Assembly (NCBI RefSeq): GCF_030409835.1
Contig: NZ_JAUFQO010000004.1
Span: forward strand, 682,001-746,000
Direction of reading: 5' to 3'
DNA from: Lutimonas halocynthiae
Lineage (GTDB): Bacteria > Bacteroidota > Bacteroidia > Flavobacteriales > Flavobacteriaceae
DNA: 64,000 nt
The notes beneath the pieces were generated by a model. The model was not told the DNA's origin. It worked only from the letters and a program-made list of their open reading frames with translations, and did not search any database. Below, one piece after another: positions 17,058 to 26,391 of this stretch. The position numbers were made by a program, and so were the translations under genes. Position 1 is the first letter of the stretch, and each line of letters begins with the position of its first letter.

Positions 17058-20000
17058 TCAATACCTGATCATCTTTCTAGTGAAAGTTTCACCTTGTTCG
17101 TTGAAGACCTGAACCATAAAGAAATTAATTCTCGATATGGGCTCAATATTCAATTCAGTATTTGATGAATTAGGGTTGTAAACCTGAAGTAACCTACCTT
17201 GAATATCATATATTTTAATTTGTTGTATAAACCAAGGTGAGTCAATAAATAGCTTCCCATCATTCATATACATATTAATGTCTTGATTGGTTTGCAATTC
17301 ATCTACATTAAGCACGGCACTGTTAAAAACGAGACTAAACCTATCTTTAAAACTTCCTGTACCCTTATAATTAAAAGTGTATGGAGCTGTGTTTAGATCA
17401 TGTAACACCTCTAGTTCCTTGTCATGTAATAAAACGTCGTGATCTTTTAATACTCCTTCAATTTTATCTATTTCAAATTGCATTTCTACTCCCTCACTAG
17501 CTACTTCAAAACCCAAATCTATCACCATATCTTCATGGAAAGGTTCACGGCCCTGAATAGCCAATTTTACATCACTATCGCTTAAGAAAGAATAAAAATC
17601 GATTGGTTGTGATCCTTTTAAATACAAAGCATCATATCCGAGGTCCATACCCTTGCTTGCCTTGCGGTCAAAACCGATCAAAATTTGCTTAAAAGAATCA
17701 TCTGATCCTATTAAATTGATCCACAACCTGTTTTTTTCAATGTCATTTTTTTGTTCAACTGCTTTAAAAAATTGGTTATTTGAACCGGCGAGTATCATCG
17801 AAGGATTAAAAACCACCTTATCCGACTTCATCGCTCGCACAAAAAATCCCTGGGCAGATCCAATGTTGGGGCTGACATCTGTATTTTCATGCGTACCTGT
17901 CGCTCCCACGAAATTATAAGTAACATAATCTCCATATGTACCATCTATTAATGCTAGGTCGTGTTTCCAAAAATAGACGGTACCATCTATGACCTTATTG
18001 GTTACTGTGTTGGTTGTAAGAAATGCTTCAAGATCAATAGCAGCTGGATACGGATTACCAATCAAATTAAAATCATTGTCTGGAATATCATCAGTGTGAA
18101 AATCCAGTGTACTTGTTTCTATATTTCCAAAATTGGGTTTACCTTTAAACTGAACTGTATGAATTCCTGTTGTTCCCTGAATCCCTTCAGCGGCATATCC
18201 TTTACCTACTTGCATCAACCCGCTAGCCTTATCCCAAACTTCCCAATAAGTTTCATGGTTTGGATCGTTTAGTAAGTGCTTTGTTTGATCATATAAAAAA
18301 ACTCTTTCAAGGTTAACATCCTTAAACACACTTTCAATATTCTCACCTTCAACTGGAGATGACCAATACGTGATATCATTAGGGTCATTTCTATCTGAGG
18401 AATACTCAATTTTCTCGATACTACCCGTCACAGTTGCATCTCCATCTTTGATAATCAAAGATTCGGTATCACCAATGATTAAAGACCCTTCTATATCAAT
18501 CGTTAAATTTCTGTGTACAATAAGATTGTTATTAAAATCCTTTTCTTCAAAGTTTAGTGATCCAGTCTTATTAATTTTCAAATCAAATGCTTCAAAATTT
18601 TCAAGACCCCCATCATAGATCCCATCTATTTCAGTATTTCTTGTGCGGTCTGGTGGCGAATCATTATCCCAGGATGAACCATTCCATACTGCAGGTCCTG
18701 TTACATGAGTTCCCAAGGCTATGTTTTTCTTTTTATCGGCCTGATTTACTTCTTGGAGAGGATCCAGTTCTATCCAATTATTCGGGTCAAAATTTCTTTC
18801 CGGCAATTCAGGGGAATTGTCCCCTCTTATTAGAGAATTGTTTTTACCCCATTGTGTCGCTGTGGTATTTCCAAGGATGTCCTTCCTGTTTATATATTTT
18901 CTACTTCCTGGGGTAGTAGTGATGAGTATTACATCATCTCCATCAAAATCACAAACAGCACTTTCAATGGGATCAATTTCATCTCGTATGTATATGTCAA
19001 GCGGAAAATCTGGCATTTCCTTGTTTTTGTATAGCAATACTTCATCTTTCATCATTGCCGGAATAGTGTCAGATGCTTTGGGGTTGGCTGAAGTAATATT
19101 TACCAAATCTGCACTATCATATAAATCTATAAAATATGTCCCCACAGGAATATCCTCACCAGAAATATTTTTGACCTCGATCCATTTGCTATCACTAGCC
19201 TCATCATGATAATATTGTGAAATCATAATATCCTGATCCTTTGAGGTCAAATCCTTACCAAGGAAATCATTTCTCGCTAATACCAGAGTTACATCATCAT
19301 TGAAACTAACCGGTCTGCCAAAGACATCTGTTTGATTGGAATCATTTCCCTTTGGGTGCTGAATTGACATAAATATATACTTGTAATCTGGCGTAAACGT
19401 AAGCCCTGTAGGCTCACTGTTGCCTGGTGTACGGCCAAATATTTTGACCTTCGGATTTGCCTGAGTATGGCCATTTTCAACCACCCAAATATAATTATCA
19501 CCACCATCCTGCGCTACCCATAAATTCCCCAGATCATCAAAAACCAGATTATCATTACCTAAGCCCCATGGAACAGTCTCACCTGCCTTTATTTCATATT
19601 CCATGTCACCAACATAGGTCTCAAATTGTGAAACAGTTGTAGCTTCTTCAACCTGTCCATCCGGCACTTCTGGAGGAATAGGAACATCATCTTTGAACCG
19701 ATAAACTTTTCCGTCATTTTTTACAGCGAAATAAACATAATCTCCAAAAATTTCAACATCTTCAATTGCTTGAAAACTCTTTGCTCCTACTTCTTTGCAA
19801 CTAGTTATTGTTGAATTTCTCTCTTGTATCGTTTCATTGGGAATCTTTACCCATAATCCACCATCTGAACTAGTTTCCTTGAAAACATATAATCTCCCTG
19901 ACGACAATATTTTTTTTTCATCAGCTACAAATTTAAAGAGATATGCCTCATCATACAACCAGTCATCCGCTCCCTGATACACCGTTCTTAAGTTGCTATG

Positions 20001-20681
20001 AACTACAGCATTTTCGTGTTTAAAATTCCCCATAGCCCAAAGTTTATCCTGTTTATCTGGTGCTCGTCCACCTACCTGATCAATAACGGTTTTTGTTCCA
20101 GGATCGATTTCAATAGCCCAACCATATCCATCATATCCTTCAGGGTCGCCATCTACTTTCAACCAAGAATCTTGAATTAATGGAAAATCCTTTTTAACAT
20201 CCTTATTAGTAACCTCTTCACATGTAATTATAGTATTCCAAGGTGTTACAGTTCCTGAACAATTTGCAATTGTTGATCCAACTTGCTCACCGATAATAGA
20301 TGCTAAACCTTCCAAAGGAAGATTAAATTCGAATTTCACTGCCTCAGAATTATCAACGAACCATTTTCCAACTTGATCGTCATATTCAATATCAAGTATC
20401 GTCACCGCTCCTGGTCGAGCCTCAGAATTAATCGATAGATAACCATATTTACTGCTTCCTGTTCTTGGAACATAGCCTGCAAAATCGAGCACATCTGGCA
20501 TTAAGCCCCCTTCTGTTAGGGGGTCCCCATTTTCAATAAGTACTTGAAAGGTATGAGTTGATGGGAGAACAAAATCACTGCTTTGACCATCAGCACTTAA
20601 TGAAGTAAACTCACTAATGTGCTGTGCATAAAAAATATGACACATCAATAAAGTCAGTATGAGGGATACTGTACGTTTCAT
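17058..20681 (-). CDS. PhoX-type (DUF839) secreted protein with T9SS sorting domain
   Basis: A 1207-residue exported protein. After the signal peptide ('LILTLLMCHIFYAQ') residues about 20-450 match the PhoX/DUF839 beta-propeller: 'NCSGTVTPWNTIITCEE', 'GYGWAIEIDP', 'MGNFKHENAVVH', 'LYKF'-type 'AYLFKFVAD' and 'SEPTGLTFTPDYKYIFMSIQ'. PhoX enzymes are calcium/iron-dependent alkaline phosphatases. The C-terminal 700 residues are beta-rich, including 'FDLKINKTGSLNF' and 'NLIGNPYPAAIDLEAFL' (a segment common in T9SS clients), and end with a divergent sorting domain ('IKIYDIQGRLLQVYN'). It is far longer than typical PhoX, and phosphatase activity is unproven. Confidence 0.8.
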   Translation of the reverse strand: MKRTVSLILTLLMCHIFYAQHISEFTSLSADGQSSDFVLPSTHTFQVLIENGDPLTEGGLMPDVLDFAGYVPRTGSSKYGYLSINSEARPGAVTILDIEYDDQVGKWFVDNSEAVKFEFNLPLEGLASIIGEQVGSTIANCSGTVTPWNTIITCEEVTNKDVKKDFPLIQDSWLKVDGDPEGYDGYGWAIEIDPGTKTVIDQVGGRAPDKQDKLWAMGNFKHENAVVHSNLRTVYQGADDWLYDEAYLFKFVADEKKILSSGRLYVFKETSSDGGLWVKIPNETIQERNSTITSCKEVGAKSFQAIEDVEIFGDYVYFAVKNDGKVYRFKDDVPIPPEVPDGQVEEATTVSQFETYVGDMEYEIKAGETVPWGLGNDNLVFDDLGNLWVAQDGGDNYIWVVENGHTQANPKVKIFGRTPGNSEPTGLTFTPDYKYIFMSIQHPKGNDSNQTDVFGRPVSFNDDVTLVLARNDFLGKDLTSKDQDIMISQYYHDEASDSKWIEVKNISGEDIPVGTYFIDLYDSADLVNITSANPKASDTIPAMMKDEVLLYKNKEMPDFPLDIYIRDEIDPIESAVCDFDGDDVILITTTPGSRKYINRKDILGNTTATQWGKNNSLIRGDNSPELPERNFDPNNWIELDPLQEVNQADKKKNIALGTHVTGPAVWNGSSWDNDSPPDRTRNTEIDGIYDGGLENFEAFDLKINKTGSLNFEEKDFNNNLIVHRNLTIDIEGSLIIGDTESLIIKDGDATVTGSIEKIEYSSDRNDPNDITYWSSPVEGENIESVFKDVNLERVFLYDQTKHLLNDPNHETYWEVWDKASGLMQVGKGYAAEGIQGTTGIHTVQFKGKPNFGNIETSTLDFHTDDIPDNDFNLIGNPYPAAIDLEAFLTTNTVTNKVIDGTVYFWKHDLALIDGTYGDYVTYNFVGATGTHENTDVSPNIGSAQGFFVRAMKSDKVVFNPSMILAGSNNQFFKAVEQKNDIEKNRLWINLIGSDDSFKQILIGFDRKASKGMDLGYDALYLKGSQPIDFYSFLSDSDVKLAIQGREPFHEDMVIDLGFEVASEGVEMQFEIDKIEGVLKDHDVLLHDKELEVLHDLNTAPYTFNYKGTGSFKDRFSLVFNSAVLNVDELQTNQDINMYMNDGKLFIDSPWFIQQIKIYDIQGRLLQVYNPNSSNTELNIEPISRINFFMVQVFNEQGETFTRKMIRY

Positions 20682-20841
20682 AGCTTTGATCTATTGAAAA
20701 ATAAAATTAAAAGTGTTATGAGCATTATAAATTGAAAAACACAATTCAAAATATGGCTCTAACATTGATCTTCAATAAAGTATAAAACTACGAATTTATT
20801 TCTTAAAGTCAGTATCCTATTAAAAGGCTTACACTGAAATG

Positions 20842-21939
20842 CTATTCTTCTTTTAGAAATTTAACTGTGCTTATTCTGTTTCCAGCGTAAATTTTTAAAA
20901 TATAAACTCCTTTTGAAAATTCAGAGATATTGATATCTTTTGAGCCAGATACGTCTTCGTATATTTTTTGACCTAAATAATTAAAGACTTCAATTTTTTC
21001 AAATTCCAAAGCACTGTTTACTTTAAGAGTCTCGGATGCTGGATTAGGATATACTACTTTTTGAATCAAATCAAGATCATCTAATCCCAGTGTGGTTGAG
21101 ACTAAAGTATATAATGTAGCATCACCCAGCGTGTTCTTTTCTGCACTAACATAATAATTTTTGGCGCCAAAATAATCAATTGCCTCTATCTGGAAGGAGG
21201 CTGTAAAGGGTAGTTCAAGGTTGTATTTTTCAGTGAGACCATTTGAAAACTTTCCATCATAAAAACCTGAAAGCTCTATAGCAAATGCTTTAAATCCAGC
21301 ATAACCCGTAAGAACAATTTTCTTTCCAAGTGGGTTAAATGTTCCGCCCGTAATCAATCCCTGCGCATCAAATTCATCAATTTTCTCAACCGAATACTTC
21401 CCGGCGTCCTTTGGAACCTTATAAATATTAGTTCTTCTATCAACCCAGTTTTTAGTGAAAACATAAAGGTCACCGTCATATGCAATCAAGGCCTCAGCAT
21501 CAAAATTCGTATCATTGGGCGATGAAGTAAAATCATTTTGATCTGCATAGCTAAATTCAATAACCTCCGCATTGATGTTCCCAGAATTCAAATAATCAGA
21601 TTTTAAAACCTTGTATATTTTTAAATTGGTCCTATTACCGTTATTATTCCCAAAATCACCTATGTAAATATATTGGTCATCCTGGCATATATCCTCCCAA
21701 TCAACATTTGTTGCGCCATTAATAGTCACAGTCCTTAGTATATTGCCATTTGATTTATCAATTTCATACAAAGCATTCATACCACCTGAATCATTATGCG
21801 TAATCAAAATATCTTCAAAATAAATCAAGCCTGAAGTCTCGGCAATATCATCATTCAAGCTTGTGACTTTTGAAATATCCTGAGACATTACTAAAAATGG
21901 TAAAAAAATCAGTACAATCTTAAACAGGTGAAATTTCAT
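20842..21939 (-). CDS. Secreted beta-propeller-like protein with T9SS sorting domain
   Basis: A 365-residue protein: signal peptide cut near 'FLVMSQD', then a region with repeating 'EDILITHNDSGGMNALYEID', 'DQYIYIGDFGNNNGNR', 'NFDAEALIAYDGDLYVFTKN' motifs that look like propeller blades, then a type A sorting domain ('VVYPNPASETLKVNS', 'EVFNYLGQKIYED', 'FSKGVYILKIYAG'). The pattern 'ETSGL...THNDSGG...DWEDI' is widespread in Bacteroidota secreted proteins with no assigned function. It follows the PhoX-type gene's start by 160 bp and may be transcribed upstream of it. Confidence 0.75.
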   Translation of the reverse strand: MKFHLFKIVLIFLPFLVMSQDISKVTSLNDDIAETSGLIYFEDILITHNDSGGMNALYEIDKSNGNILRTVTINGATNVDWEDICQDDQYIYIGDFGNNNGNRTNLKIYKVLKSDYLNSGNINAEVIEFSYADQNDFTSSPNDTNFDAEALIAYDGDLYVFTKNWVDRRTNIYKVPKDAGKYSVEKIDEFDAQGLITGGTFNPLGKKIVLTGYAGFKAFAIELSGFYDGKFSNGLTEKYNLELPFTASFQIEAIDYFGAKNYYVSAEKNTLGDATLYTLVSTTLGLDDLDLIQKVVYPNPASETLKVNSALEFEKIEVFNYLGQKIYEDVSGSKDINISEFSKGVYILKIYAGNRISTVKFLKEE

Positions 21940-22172
21940 AATTGATATTTTAATTTATGGCTAATAATTCTTTTTTAAAAAAGGGAAGTTAATCATTTTT
22001 TTAACTAAATCTTAATCGTTTACGGGACGAAGATTAGCATAGATTTCAATTTAAAACCCAACGATCCAAAACTTTGTTCACACCTATATATCAATGAGTT
22101 AAAAAGAATATCGTTTCATCCACCTTTCTTAGTTTTTAATTACTTTATTCAAATCAAGGTAAAAAAAACAAC

Positions 22173-22265
22173 ATGAGCGAAAACAATTACCATACTAATC
22201 TTTTAAATCAATCGTTATTATTATTAGAATTGCTATACATAATTATCCCTGGGATAATTGAATAA
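22173..22265 (+). CDS. Candidate 30-residue hydrophobic peptide
   Basis: ATG at 22173, TAA at 22263. The product is polar for ten residues and then strongly hydrophobic ('LLLLELLYIIIPGIIE'). It is the first of three short plus-strand frames in an 890-bp gap (21940-22828) between two minus-strand genes. No homologue is recognised. A plausible single-TM microprotein, but evidence is thin. Confidence 0.25.
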   Translation: MSENNYHTNLLNQSLLLLELLYIIIPGIIE

Positions 22266-22284
22266 AAAAAGAATTTTGCTATAT

Positions 22285-22410
22285 ATGAAAAAGGCACAGT
22301 ACAAGGACTTGCTCATCCATTCTTTGGAGCTAAAAATATTTCTTTTGGAATTAGAAACCAATCTTTCAAAATTAGAAATTGAAGGCATTGAAAACCCCGA
22401 AGAGTTTTAA
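22285..22410 (+). CDS. Candidate 41-residue leucine-rich small protein
   Basis: ATG at 22285, TAA at 22408. The product has a heptad-like helix of Leu, Ile and Glu ('LLIHSLELKIFLLELETNLS') and an acidic C-terminus. It could form a short coiled coil. It begins 20 bp after the preceding small frame, and both share a 'LL-x-x-SL-x-L' core, so they may be related. Unrecognised. Confidence 0.3.
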   Translation: MKKAQYKDLLIHSLELKIFLLELETNLSKLEIEGIENPEEF

Positions 22411-22543
22411 GTATCATCAAAATGTATTTTTAAATCCTTATTTGTCAGTATTTTAGATAATTTTTCAGTGAATAGCACGATTTTTTAAGTAAATCATGTT
22501 TACTTTTTGTAAAGCTATACACTAACGCTTAAATACAATTGCT

Positions 22544-22666
22544 ATGTTAGAAATACATTCCCCCAGTAGAGAAGAAATCAAAAGTTTCTTAAAAAAAATT
22601 GAAACCAGGATTAGAAGAAACGGATCCAGGATTAAACCAGTTCAAAAATTTGAATCAAGGTTGTAA
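22544..22666 (+). CDS. Candidate 40-residue basic small protein
   Basis: ATG at 22544, TAA at 22664. The product is strongly basic ('SFLKKIETRIRRNGSRIKP') and in character resembles the 41-residue frame at 12347. The terminator at 22779 lies 113 bp downstream on the same strand. The composition suggests nucleic acid or membrane-surface binding, but this is a guess. Confidence 0.3.
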   Translation: MLEIHSPSREEIKSFLKKIETRIRRNGSRIKPVQKFESRL

Positions 22667-22778
22667 GAATTATAGTGATTTTCTTATTTAGAGCTAAAGG
22701 ATTAACCTTTTAAGGCTGCTTTAGAAACCCACTTAAAGTCATAACTACTTTAGAAAACAAGGAGCTAGTTATTTCCCC

Positions 22779-22813
22779 AAAAAACAGCTGCCTTTTAGCA
22801 GCTGTTTTTTTTT
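22779..22813. terminator. Bidirectional rho-independent terminator
   Basis: Stem AAAACAGCTGC/GCAGCTGTTTT with loop CTTTTA, flanked by A-run and T-run. It ends the M81 gene on the minus strand and can end the small plus-strand frames. Confidence 0.88.
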
Positions 22814-22828
22814 AATTATCACATGCAA

Positions 22829-24415
22829 TTATTTTCCGGATAATGAAATTAACCTCGCTTTCAGATTTGGTTGTTCCATGTCATTATCAAGTGGAAACAT
22901 CGGACGTTTGATTCGCTTGTAATCTAGTCTTTCCAAATCCTGATCAACACCTCCAGGTGTCAAGGCCATGATCCAGTCACCTCTCATATTATATAATTCA
23001 GGTACTAAATAACCAATTTTCACCACAACGATATCAGACTTTCTAGGATCCAGTCCTAAATTAGTGAAGTCACTTTCTCTATGGTATGGTTTTCGTTTTT
23101 TAGTAACAATAACTGATACTGTACCAACTTTAACAACTACTTCGATTTCAGCGTTCTTATCACCTTTCTCTATCGCCGTTACAACTCCTTTTAATCGAAT
23201 CGGTGGGGCAAATCTATTGTCTACAGCGGCCCCCGCCAAGCCATCAACTTCTCCTCCTACTCCTGCGATCAAGGCTTTTTCAACGAATTCCGGCCCTGGA
23301 ATAGAGGCGTAAATAAGTGTTTTCCCTTTACCTGAACTAAATTCAGGGTTCTTCAACAATTCTCGTAATGTCCAGGTAACATCTCCTGCACCACCAGCAG
23401 TTGGATTATCACCCATATCACTTATCATATATGGCTGCTCTTTACTTGCAATGGCTAGTTTTAAACTTTCTTCTAAAGTTGCAGTAGGCGCTACAAATAC
23501 AAACTCATTTCTCACTTCCCAAAAACTTCCTGCCAATTCCTCTGCAGCATTAATCACTGACGCTTTATCATCTCCTGTGACCATTACCACAGCATGATTT
23601 CTCGGTTCATCTGCCCAGGCATATCCTATCCAAATAGCGGCATCGATAACACCTTCTCTTTTTGTTATGGGGTCAACTTTAGCATATAAACTCTTTCCTG
23701 GTTCAATCCGAGTACTTGTCTTTTCACCAGGTAACAAAATTGGAATTGGAATCCATGCCTTAAATTTTGGTTTTCCTTTGCCACTTTCAAGCCGATCAAG
23801 CAGGTTTTCAAGGGCTCTTTTTTTAGATTCAATGGCATCTTCATGTGGAGCCATTCTATAACAGGTGATAAGATCACTATTAAACGCTAAGGCTTGAGAA
23901 ACGTTCCCGTGTAAGTCCATTGACGTTGAAATCAATGTTTCATAACCAATCACTTCTCTAATTCTGGTAATAAAATCACCTTCAGCATCATCCAAACCAA
24001 CAACGCTCATCGCACCGTGAATATCTAAAAATAATCCATCATAGGGAAGGTCTTTCTTTAACATTTCCAGCGTTTTGCTTAGCAATGACTCATACGCTTC
24101 TCTTGTTACAGTACCTCCCGGCAAGGCATGTCCTTTAATTGTAGGAAACCACTCCGCTCTGCTCCTATTGGCAGAATCAGTTGCCATAAAAGGATAATAT
24201 TCAAAAACAGCAGTTCCTGATTTAGCGTGAAATGCTTCTTCTTGGGTTAGTGCAGGTGAAAATGTGCTAGATTCTATAGCTATACCAGCAATAGCAACCC
24301 GAGGTAGTTTATCCCCCGCTCTACTTTTTTCATCACTTGATTTGCCCGATGGAGCTCCACATGAAATCAACAATATCGAAAACAGAATAAGGCTAAGATT
24401 ATAATAGATTCTCAT
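22829..24415 (-). CDS. M81 family metallopeptidase (MlrC-like) lipoprotein
   Basis: A 528-residue protein of the microcystinase C family. The opening 'VAIAGIAIESSTFSP' matches the family start 'GxxxETxTFSP'; 'LFLDIHGAMSV' and 'STSMDLHGNVS' hold the Asp/His zinc ligands; 'DMGDNPTAGGAGDVTW' is the conserved central block. Unlike most family members it carries a lipoprotein signal ('SILLISCGAPSG'), so it sits in the periplasm facing an envelope substrate. MlrC itself cleaves small modified peptides; the real substrate here is unknown. Monocistronic by its own terminator. Confidence 0.85.
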   Translation of the reverse strand: MRIYYNLSLILFSILLISCGAPSGKSSDEKSRAGDKLPRVAIAGIAIESSTFSPALTQEEAFHAKSGTAVFEYYPFMATDSANRSRAEWFPTIKGHALPGGTVTREAYESLLSKTLEMLKKDLPYDGLFLDIHGAMSVVGLDDAEGDFITRIREVIGYETLISTSMDLHGNVSQALAFNSDLITCYRMAPHEDAIESKKRALENLLDRLESGKGKPKFKAWIPIPILLPGEKTSTRIEPGKSLYAKVDPITKREGVIDAAIWIGYAWADEPRNHAVVMVTGDDKASVINAAEELAGSFWEVRNEFVFVAPTATLEESLKLAIASKEQPYMISDMGDNPTAGGAGDVTWTLRELLKNPEFSSGKGKTLIYASIPGPEFVEKALIAGVGGEVDGLAGAAVDNRFAPPIRLKGVVTAIEKGDKNAEIEVVVKVGTVSVIVTKKRKPYHRESDFTNLGLDPRKSDIVVVKIGYLVPELYNMRGDWIMALTPGGVDQDLERLDYKRIKRPMFPLDNDMEQPNLKARLISLSGK

Positions 24416-24546
24416 AATATGAATTAATAATTAATGAATTCAATACAGCGCCTCAAACCCTTCAATAATCATAAGCCATGAGGTCACTTTAAAGAATAAA
24501 AATAGTATAAAAACCCGGCTTGTAAAGAAAAAGGCTTAACTTTTGT

Positions 24547-24592
24547 AAACAAATAAAGCCCATCTTCTACCGAAGATGGGCTTTATTTGTTT
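24547..24592 (-). terminator. Very long perfect terminator hairpin
   Basis: A 21-bp perfect stem (arms 24547-24567 and 24572-24592, core AAAGCCCATCTTC) with a TACC loop. It lies 39 bp beyond the collagen-like gene stop, oriented for the minus strand. Confidence 0.85.
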
Positions 24593-24631
24593 TAAGGAGA
24601 AGAAATGATCTTAAATAACCATTTATTTCGC

Positions 24632-25153
24632 TTAATTAATTCTTTTTATATCCTTGACATCTAATGCCTTCAACACGTCGTCCATCTTTTTAAGATTCAC
24701 ACCTTTTGCAAAATCTGCCGGAATAATCGCTATTCTAAAAATAAGGCCATCCGTATCATTTGGATCTAATTTTCCAAAATCTACAGTTCCATCGAGAAAA
24801 AGTCTCACATCGAATAGCGTATAATCGAAAGCATATAATAAAATATCATTATTTCTAAAAATTGTTTGAGGAAGTGGTTCCCATACATCTAAGCCATCAG
24901 CTACCTCCATCAATCTATACACCATGAAAACATCACTTTCATAAACCTCAATTTCAGTTGGTATTTCAACAAAATACTCAAAATTAGTACCTGAATTCAG
25001 ATCAGCCTGTATTTCTATCACTTGACCAATTAAGCCACCAGCACCATCTTCTCCGGGCACACCTTGTGGTCCTGGAGGACCTGGAGGGCCAACTGAACCT
25101 TCACATGATATTAGAACTGTTGCAAAAAATAGTAATGTATAAATTTTATTCAT
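24632..25153 (-). CDS. Collagen-like repeat lipoprotein
   Basis: About 173 residues. Lipobox 'ATVLISC' is followed by 'EGSVGPPGPPGPQGVPGEDG', a short run of Gly-X-Y triplets, then a globular beta-rich domain ('IEIQADLNSGTNFEYFVEIP', 'VFMVYRLMEVADGLDVWEPL'). I take the ATG at 25153, since residues upstream in the longer frame (to 25210) lack signal-peptide features. Lipoproteins with one collagen-type stalk and a C-terminal domain are widespread in Bacteroidota and of unknown function; the stalk probably spaces the domain from the membrane. It may be cotranscribed with the gene at 25221. Confidence 0.75.
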   Translation of the reverse strand: MNKIYTLLFFATVLISCEGSVGPPGPPGPQGVPGEDGAGGLIGQVIEIQADLNSGTNFEYFVEIPTEIEVYESDVFMVYRLMEVADGLDVWEPLPQTIFRNNDILLYAFDYTLFDVRLFLDGTVDFGKLDPNDTDGLIFRIAIIPADFAKGVNLKKMDDVLKALDVKDIKRIN

Positions 25154-25220
25154 AATAATTGATTTTACATTAAACAGACAATTATCGGGCCAACTTTTTA
25201 ATAAGCGCATATCAATTCTA

Positions 25221-26153
25221 TTAATTTGTTTTATTTCTATCGGCTAAAGATATACTGTAAACAAGTCTCAGGCTAGCAATTACTCCATCGTGAAAAGAGA
25301 CGTTTTTCTGCACTCTATCATCGCCAAACCCTATTAGTGGAATACTAAAATCGACTTTTTGATCTGCCTCATATTGGGCATAACTCCTTCCTAAGGCATA
25401 ACCAATTCTTCCTTCTGCATAAAAATCACCAAAAAGCCTATATCTGGCGAACAATGATTCATCGATACTCTTCCGCTCGATATAATCCCCCTGATACTCA
25501 GGGCTTCCTAATCTATAAGTGGTTATCAAACCAAAATGACTCCAACCAGCAGAGAATTTTTCATTTACCTGGTACTTAATCTTTCCGTAAACAGGGAATA
25601 ACCCAACCATTGACCATTTCTCAGAAATATGCCAATCAACATTTACCAAGGGAACCAAATAGGGTCCAAAAAACTCCTGATTGTACATTGCTCCAAAGCC
25701 CATTTTCAGACCCTCTCTGTACTTCTTTTCATATAATACCAATGCGCCCATTTGAAAATGTTCGATATCAATATTATTAAAATCAGACATAAATCTTGGA
25801 GCCAGAAAAATTTGAAGACCCCTGTCTTCTGAAAGTTTTTGATACAATCCTGTCCTTAGAATAATACCGTGTAAATCAATTGGATTCGCAATTTCAGGCG
25901 GCATGTCTTCATCGTTATCAACGTGCCAATAAAAATAATTGACACTGTTATACCAGATAGATCGTTCGCTCATCTCTATAGGAGCCACAAGAGAGAGCAT
26001 CGCTCCAAACTCTTTGGCTTTACCATCATAAATAGAGTCATAGGCCTGAGGCGTAGCAAAGCGACCGGATATGGTTACTAAATCTAGTGTTTCCTGGCTT
26101 TGCCCTGTAAACGAAATAAAAAACAGTAGCGTCAAAATTCCTAAGTGTTTCAT
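25221..26153 (-). CDS. Outer-membrane beta-barrel protein (DUF6268-like)
   Basis: A 310-residue protein with a signal peptide ending 'ISFTGQSQ' and alternating aromatic strands throughout ('LMLSLVAPIEMSERSIWYN' style), ending in hydrophobic 'IASLRLVYSIS'. Segments 'LRTGLYQKLSEDRGLQIFLA', 'KYREGLKMGFGAMYNQEFFG' and 'EKWSMVGLFPVYGKIKYQVN' resemble DUF6268 proteins. It probably forms a barrel in the outer membrane, channel or scaffold unknown. It lies 67 bp upstream of the collagen-like lipoprotein, same strand. Confidence 0.68.
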   Translation of the reverse strand: MKHLGILTLLFFISFTGQSQETLDLVTISGRFATPQAYDSIYDGKAKEFGAMLSLVAPIEMSERSIWYNSVNYFYWHVDNDEDMPPEIANPIDLHGIILRTGLYQKLSEDRGLQIFLAPRFMSDFNNIDIEHFQMGALVLYEKKYREGLKMGFGAMYNQEFFGPYLVPLVNVDWHISEKWSMVGLFPVYGKIKYQVNEKFSAGWSHFGLITTYRLGSPEYQGDYIERKSIDESLFARYRLFGDFYAEGRIGYALGRSYAQYEADQKVDFSIPLIGFGDDRVQKNVSFHDGVIASLRLVYSISLADRNKTN

Positions 26154-26341
26154 AAATGAATTCTATTTTTTTAATGTTGCCGCTCAAATTTAAGGAGTTC
26201 GCTCTTTAACTCGGCATAATTATTAAGGTTTCCTGAAATTATAATTCTATTAATTATTCAGACTATATCAATCGAGCCAAACAACTGGCAGTCCACCCTG
26301 ATCATCAAAAACAATGCATAATGCTTATTGCTTTTTCTAAC

Positions 26342-26374
26342 AAAAAAAGCCCCAGCTTTAGCTGAGGCTTTTTT
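26342..26374 (-). terminator. Rho-independent terminator
   Basis: A-run, GCC-C-CAGC / GCTG-A-GGC with loop TTTA and one mismatch, then a T-run on both sides. It ends the isomerase-like gene. Confidence 0.85.
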
Positions 26375-26391
26375 ATGTAATTCATTGATTA

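Noticed and set aside
17046-17062. ATTGAT-CTAAA-ATCAAT as another FNR/CRP site
   Set aside because: The spacer is 5 nt, not 4, and it lies between two convergent stops. It more likely acts as a weak terminator for the minus-strand gene.
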